Made by a program: the position numbers and the translations under genes
The notes under the pieces: model-generated
Databases searched by the model: none
Told to the model about the DNA's origin: nothing
The model's input: the letters and a program-made list of their open reading frames with translations, nothing else
Assembly (NCBI RefSeq): GCF_014651495.1
Contig: NZ_BMWZ01000004.1
Coordinates: 310,001-374,000, forward strand
Length of the DNA: 64,000 nt
Source of the DNA: Algibacter mikhailovii
GTDB taxonomy: Bacteria; Bacteroidota; Bacteroidia; Flavobacteriales; Flavobacteriaceae
Direction: 5' to 3'
Part shown: positions 61,444-64,000 of the stretch, in pieces
How the letters are laid out: each line of letters starts with the position of its first letter
Numbering within the stretch: the first letter of the stretch is position 1

Positions 61444-61974
61444 ATGGAAAATTCTTTGAAGTCTATTGCAATAAATTACGGACTATATTTAGGGGTATTA
61501 CTCGCTTTAATCACAGTATTAGCCTACGCTATTAATATTGAACTTTTAACAAATATGTGGGTAGGTATCGTCATTTTAGTAGCCATTATAGTTTTTGGTA
61601 TTATTTCTGTTGCCAAAGCAAAACAAGCTCAAAACGGATTTGCGTCATTTAAGCAAGCTTTCACGGCATATTTCATTACCATTCTCATTGGGCTGGTTAT
61701 AAGCACATTTGTTTCTTTTTTATTATTTAATGTTGTTGACACCGAAGCGGCCGAAGTCCTAAAAGAAAAAACTATCGAAAAGACTGTTGAAATGATGGAA
61801 GGCTTTAATTCGCCTACAGACAAAATTGATGAGGCCGTAACTCAAATAGAGTCTCAAAATCAATATTCCCTTGGTAATATTGCCAAAGGCTTAGCAGGTT
61901 ACCTTGTCTTTTTTAGTGTCATTGGACTTATAGTAGCTGCAGCTATGAAAAAAAGTGACCCCAGCGCAGAATAA
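61444..61974 (+). CDS. DUF4199 membrane protein
   Basis: This 176-residue membrane protein has about four helices (near 12-30, 36-55, 70-95 and 150-170). Between the third and fourth lies a charged helical loop (EVLKEKTIEKTVEMMEGF). It matches the DUF4199 family of Bacteroidota, whose function is unknown. It is followed 38 bases later by a glycosyltransferase gene. DUF4199 and this type of glycosyltransferase are often adjacent in the phylum, which suggests a shared envelope role. Confidence 0.83.
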   Translation: MENSLKSIAINYGLYLGVLLALITVLAYAINIELLTNMWVGIVILVAIIVFGIISVAKAKQAQNGFASFKQAFTAYFITILIGLVISTFVSFLLFNVVDTEAAEVLKEKTIEKTVEMMEGFNSPTDKIDEAVTQIESQNQYSLGNIAKGLAGYLVFFSVIGLIVAAAMKKSDPSAE

Positions 61975-62012
61975 ATTCAGTATTTTTGAATTTTATTTTG
62001 AAACTATTCTAA

Positions 62013-62963
62013 ATGAATATATCCGTAGTTATACCACTACTAAACGAACAAGAGTCACTAACGGAATTACATGATTGGATTGCTAAAGTTATGGCAGCCA
62101 ATCATTTTTCTTATGAAATCATTTTTATCGATGATGGTAGTACAGATGCTTCGTGGGATACCATAAAACAGCTTTCTGAGCAATACGACCATGTAAAAGG
62201 CATTCGGTTTTTGCGAAATTTTGGAAAATCTCAAGCCCTTCATGCTGGGTTTGAAAAAGCCAAAGGCGATGTGATCATAACTATGGATGCAGATTTACAG
62301 GATAACCCTAATGAAATCCCTGAGCTATACCAGATGATTACAGCTGATAATTTTGACTTGGTCTCTGGCTGGAAAAAGAAACGCTATGATTCTGTCATTT
62401 CAAAAAACTTACCTTCAAAACTGTTTAATTGGGCAGCCAGAAAAACATCAGGTGTCAAACTTAATGATTTTAATTGCGGCTTAAAAGCTTATAAACATGA
62501 GGTAGTTAAAAACATCGATGTTCATGGTGAAATGCATCGCTATATCCCAGTACTTTCAAAAAACGCAGGGTTTTCAAACATTGGTGAAAAAGTAGTACAA
62601 CATCAAGCCAGAAAATATGGCGAGACCAAATTTGGAATAGATCGATTTATTCATGGATTTCTTGACTTGATTACTATTTGGTTTTTATCGCGCTTTGGAA
62701 GGCGCCCCATGCATTTATTTGGGGCTTTAGGTTTTATTATGTTTGCCATAGGTTTTTCTTTTGCCCTCTACTTAGGCATTGATAAACTTTACTTTAACCC
62801 GTTTGGCAGACTTATTACGGAACGACCTCAATTTTACATTGCACTCTCAACAATGATTATAGGCTCTCAATTTTTTGTAGCCGGCTTTTTAGGCGAAATT
62901 ATTTTACGTAACCGCCAAGACAAAAAACGCTATTTAATTAAGGATAAATTGAATATAAAATAA
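62013..62963 (+). CDS. Glycosyltransferase family 2, DPM1/ArnC-like
   Basis: This 316-residue enzyme has an N-terminal GT2 domain (SVVIPLLNEQESL, the DDGSTD motif, then MDADLQDNP as the metal-binding DxD) and two C-terminal membrane helices (about 232-258 and 270-298). The layout matches GtrB/ArnC-type enzymes that transfer a sugar from a nucleotide donor to undecaprenyl phosphate at the inner membrane. The sugar is unknown. It lies downstream of a DUF4199 gene and upstream of a phosphohexomutase that could supply sugar precursors. Confidence 0.9.
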   Translation: MNISVVIPLLNEQESLTELHDWIAKVMAANHFSYEIIFIDDGSTDASWDTIKQLSEQYDHVKGIRFLRNFGKSQALHAGFEKAKGDVIITMDADLQDNPNEIPELYQMITADNFDLVSGWKKKRYDSVISKNLPSKLFNWAARKTSGVKLNDFNCGLKAYKHEVVKNIDVHGEMHRYIPVLSKNAGFSNIGEKVVQHQARKYGETKFGIDRFIHGFLDLITIWFLSRFGRRPMHLFGALGFIMFAIGFSFALYLGIDKLYFNPFGRLITERPQFYIALSTMIIGSQFFVAGFLGEIILRNRQDKKRYLIKDKLNIK

Positions 62964-63048
62964 TCTTAATAGAAAAAACATGAACGAAAAGCCTTGTATT
63001 TTGCTCATGTTTTTAAGTTTTTACCTTCTTAAAAAAGAACGAATTGTT

Positions 63049-63056
63049 TACATTTG
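63049..63056 (+). promoter_or_regulatory. Candidate -7 promoter element for the phosphohexomutase
   Basis: TACATTTG matches TAnnTTTG, 24 bases upstream of the ATG at 63081. Confidence 0.45.
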
Positions 63057-63080
63057 TTTTAATTGATATTTTCCAATAAT

Positions 63081-64000
63081 ATGATACATATAGAACCTGA
63101 AATTTTAGAAAGAATAAACAGCTGGTTAGCGCCTGCATTTGATGAAGACACACAAACAACTATAAAAAACAGCATTGCCAACGATCCAAAAGGCATTCAG
63201 GAAAGTTTTTATAAAGACCTGGAATTTGGTACAGGCGGTATGCGCGGGGTAATGGGTGTTGGAACCAACCGTATTAACAAATATACCCTGGGAAAAAGCA
63301 CTCAAGGTTTAAGTGATTATTTACACAAACAATTCCCAAATGAGACGCCTAAAGCGGTAATTGCATATGACTGTAGACACAATAGTAAAACTCTAGCAAA
63401 GGTTGTGGCTGACGTATTTTCGGCTAATGGCGTAGAAGTGTACCTCTTTGAAGATTTAAGACCTACTCCAGAATTATCATTTGCGGTTAAGCACCTAAAT
63501 TGTCATTGTGGTATTGTATTAACAGCATCTCATAATCCACCGGAATACAACGGCTATAAGGTATACTGGAAAGATGGCGGGCAATTGGTTCCTCCTCATG
63601 ATAGTGCGGTAATTAATTTGATTAATGATTTAAATTATGCCGATATTAAATTTGAAGCCAATGATAGTCTTATTCACTACATAGGTAAAGATGTAGACGA
63701 CGTGTTTATTAATGCCTCTGCTGAAAACGGAAGTGTTGGTGCCACTCAAGCTGCTAAAGACGATTTAACTATTGTTTTCACTTCGCTTCATGGTACGTCA
63801 ATTACTGCTGTTCCAGAAACACTTAAACGTGCTGGTTATAAAAATGTTCATATTGTAAAAGAACAAGAAGTTCCTGATGGCGGTTTCCCAACAGTAGCAT
63901 CACCAAATCCTGAGGAGCCGGCAGCCTTAAAAATGGCTTTAGAATTAGCTGAAAAAGTAAATGCTGATATTGTCATTGGAACAGACCCTGATTGTGACCG
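63081..64000 (+). CDS. Phosphoglucomutase/phosphomannomutase (5' part, cut by window end)
   Basis: The first 306 residues of an alpha-D-phosphohexomutase are present, and the frame runs open past the window end. It begins IHIEPEILERINSWLAP, followed by LEFGTGGMRGVMGVGTNR as in the long (about 570-residue) mutase group. The catalytic phosphoserine is Ser150 in TASHNP, and the metal-binding loop TDPDCD is reached at the very end. It interconverts hexose 1- and 6-phosphates. Whether glucose or mannose is preferred depends on the missing C-terminal part. Confidence 0.93.
   Translation, partial: MIHIEPEILERINSWLAPAFDEDTQTTIKNSIANDPKGIQESFYKDLEFGTGGMRGVMGVGTNRINKYTLGKSTQGLSDYLHKQFPNETPKAVIAYDCRHNSKTLAKVVADVFSANGVEVYLFEDLRPTPELSFAVKHLNCHCGIVLTASHNPPEYNGYKVYWKDGGQLVPPHDSAVINLINDLNYADIKFEANDSLIHYIGKDVDDVFINASAENGSVGATQAAKDDLTIVFTSLHGTSITAVPETLKRAGYKNVHIVKEQEVPDGGFPTVASPNPEEPAALKMALELAEKVNADIVIGTDPDCD

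Noticed and set aside
1-64000. CRISPR arrays, tRNA or rRNA genes, insertion sequences, prophage genes
   Set aside because: No regularly spaced repeats, cloverleaf sequences, rRNA segments, transposases, integrases or phage structural genes were recognised on either strand.

Overview
The window reads as chromosomal DNA of a marine-type member of the Flavobacteriaceae (phylum Bacteroidota). The evidence is low G+C, many TAnnTTTG-type -7 promoter elements, lipoproteins with Bacteroidota-style lipoboxes, type IX secretion sorting tails on two large secreted proteins, a THX-type small ribosomal protein, DUF4252 proteins behind an ECF sigma factor, and paired type III and type II glutamine synthetases. 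No insertion sequence, prophage, CRISPR array, rRNA or tRNA was recognised. Gene density is high and operons are short and alternate between strands.

Layout. 1-11 kb: glyceraldehyde-3-phosphate dehydrogenase, a TPR hybrid histidine kinase, lpxK, a Nif3-like protein with a coiled-coil partner whose zinc ribbon has lost its cysteines, MsrA, and two unrelated glutamine synthetases transcribed away from a shared regulatory region. 11-16 kb: ribosomal protein THX, a DEAD-box helicase with a long leader, TrmH, a CBM9-like protein and a zinc-less sirtuin. 16-25 kb: the most unusual locus, a membrane glycosyltransferase fused to a GH26-like domain and a second barrel domain, encoded with a membrane-anchored glycosidase, probably for making and trimming an exopolysaccharide. 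A c-type haem-binding protein, a glycosyltransferase and a cupin lipoprotein follow. 25-31.6 kb: purB, then an ECF sigma/anti-sigma/DUF4252 operon divergent from an S41 peptidase and a Dph6-like ATPase.

31.6-41.7 kb is a vitamin B12 uptake and salvage island. A cobalamin riboswitch with its own promoter precedes a BtuB-like TonB receptor and a BtuG-like beta-propeller lipoprotein. Upstream lies a BtuF-like protein without a signal peptide. Divergent from these is cobU-cobT-cobS-cobC plus an ABC transporter (lipoprotein, permease, ATPase). The genes fit import of corrinoids across both membranes followed by rebuilding of the lower nucleotide loop. No corrin-ring synthesis genes are present here.

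41.7-64 kb: rmuC, a thioesterase, a very large secreted M43 metalloprotease with repeated GEVED and Ig-like domains, carB without its usual C-terminal regulatory domain, rpmH (L34), a lytic transglycosylase, a secreted GH16 enzyme, mtaB, an oligopeptide-type binding lipoprotein, a YhhN-like membrane protein, a GlmU-like protein, rpmE2 (L31 type B), a DUF4199/GT2 pair, and the first part of a phosphohexomutase cut by the window end. Strong perfect-stem hairpins mark most convergent gene ends.
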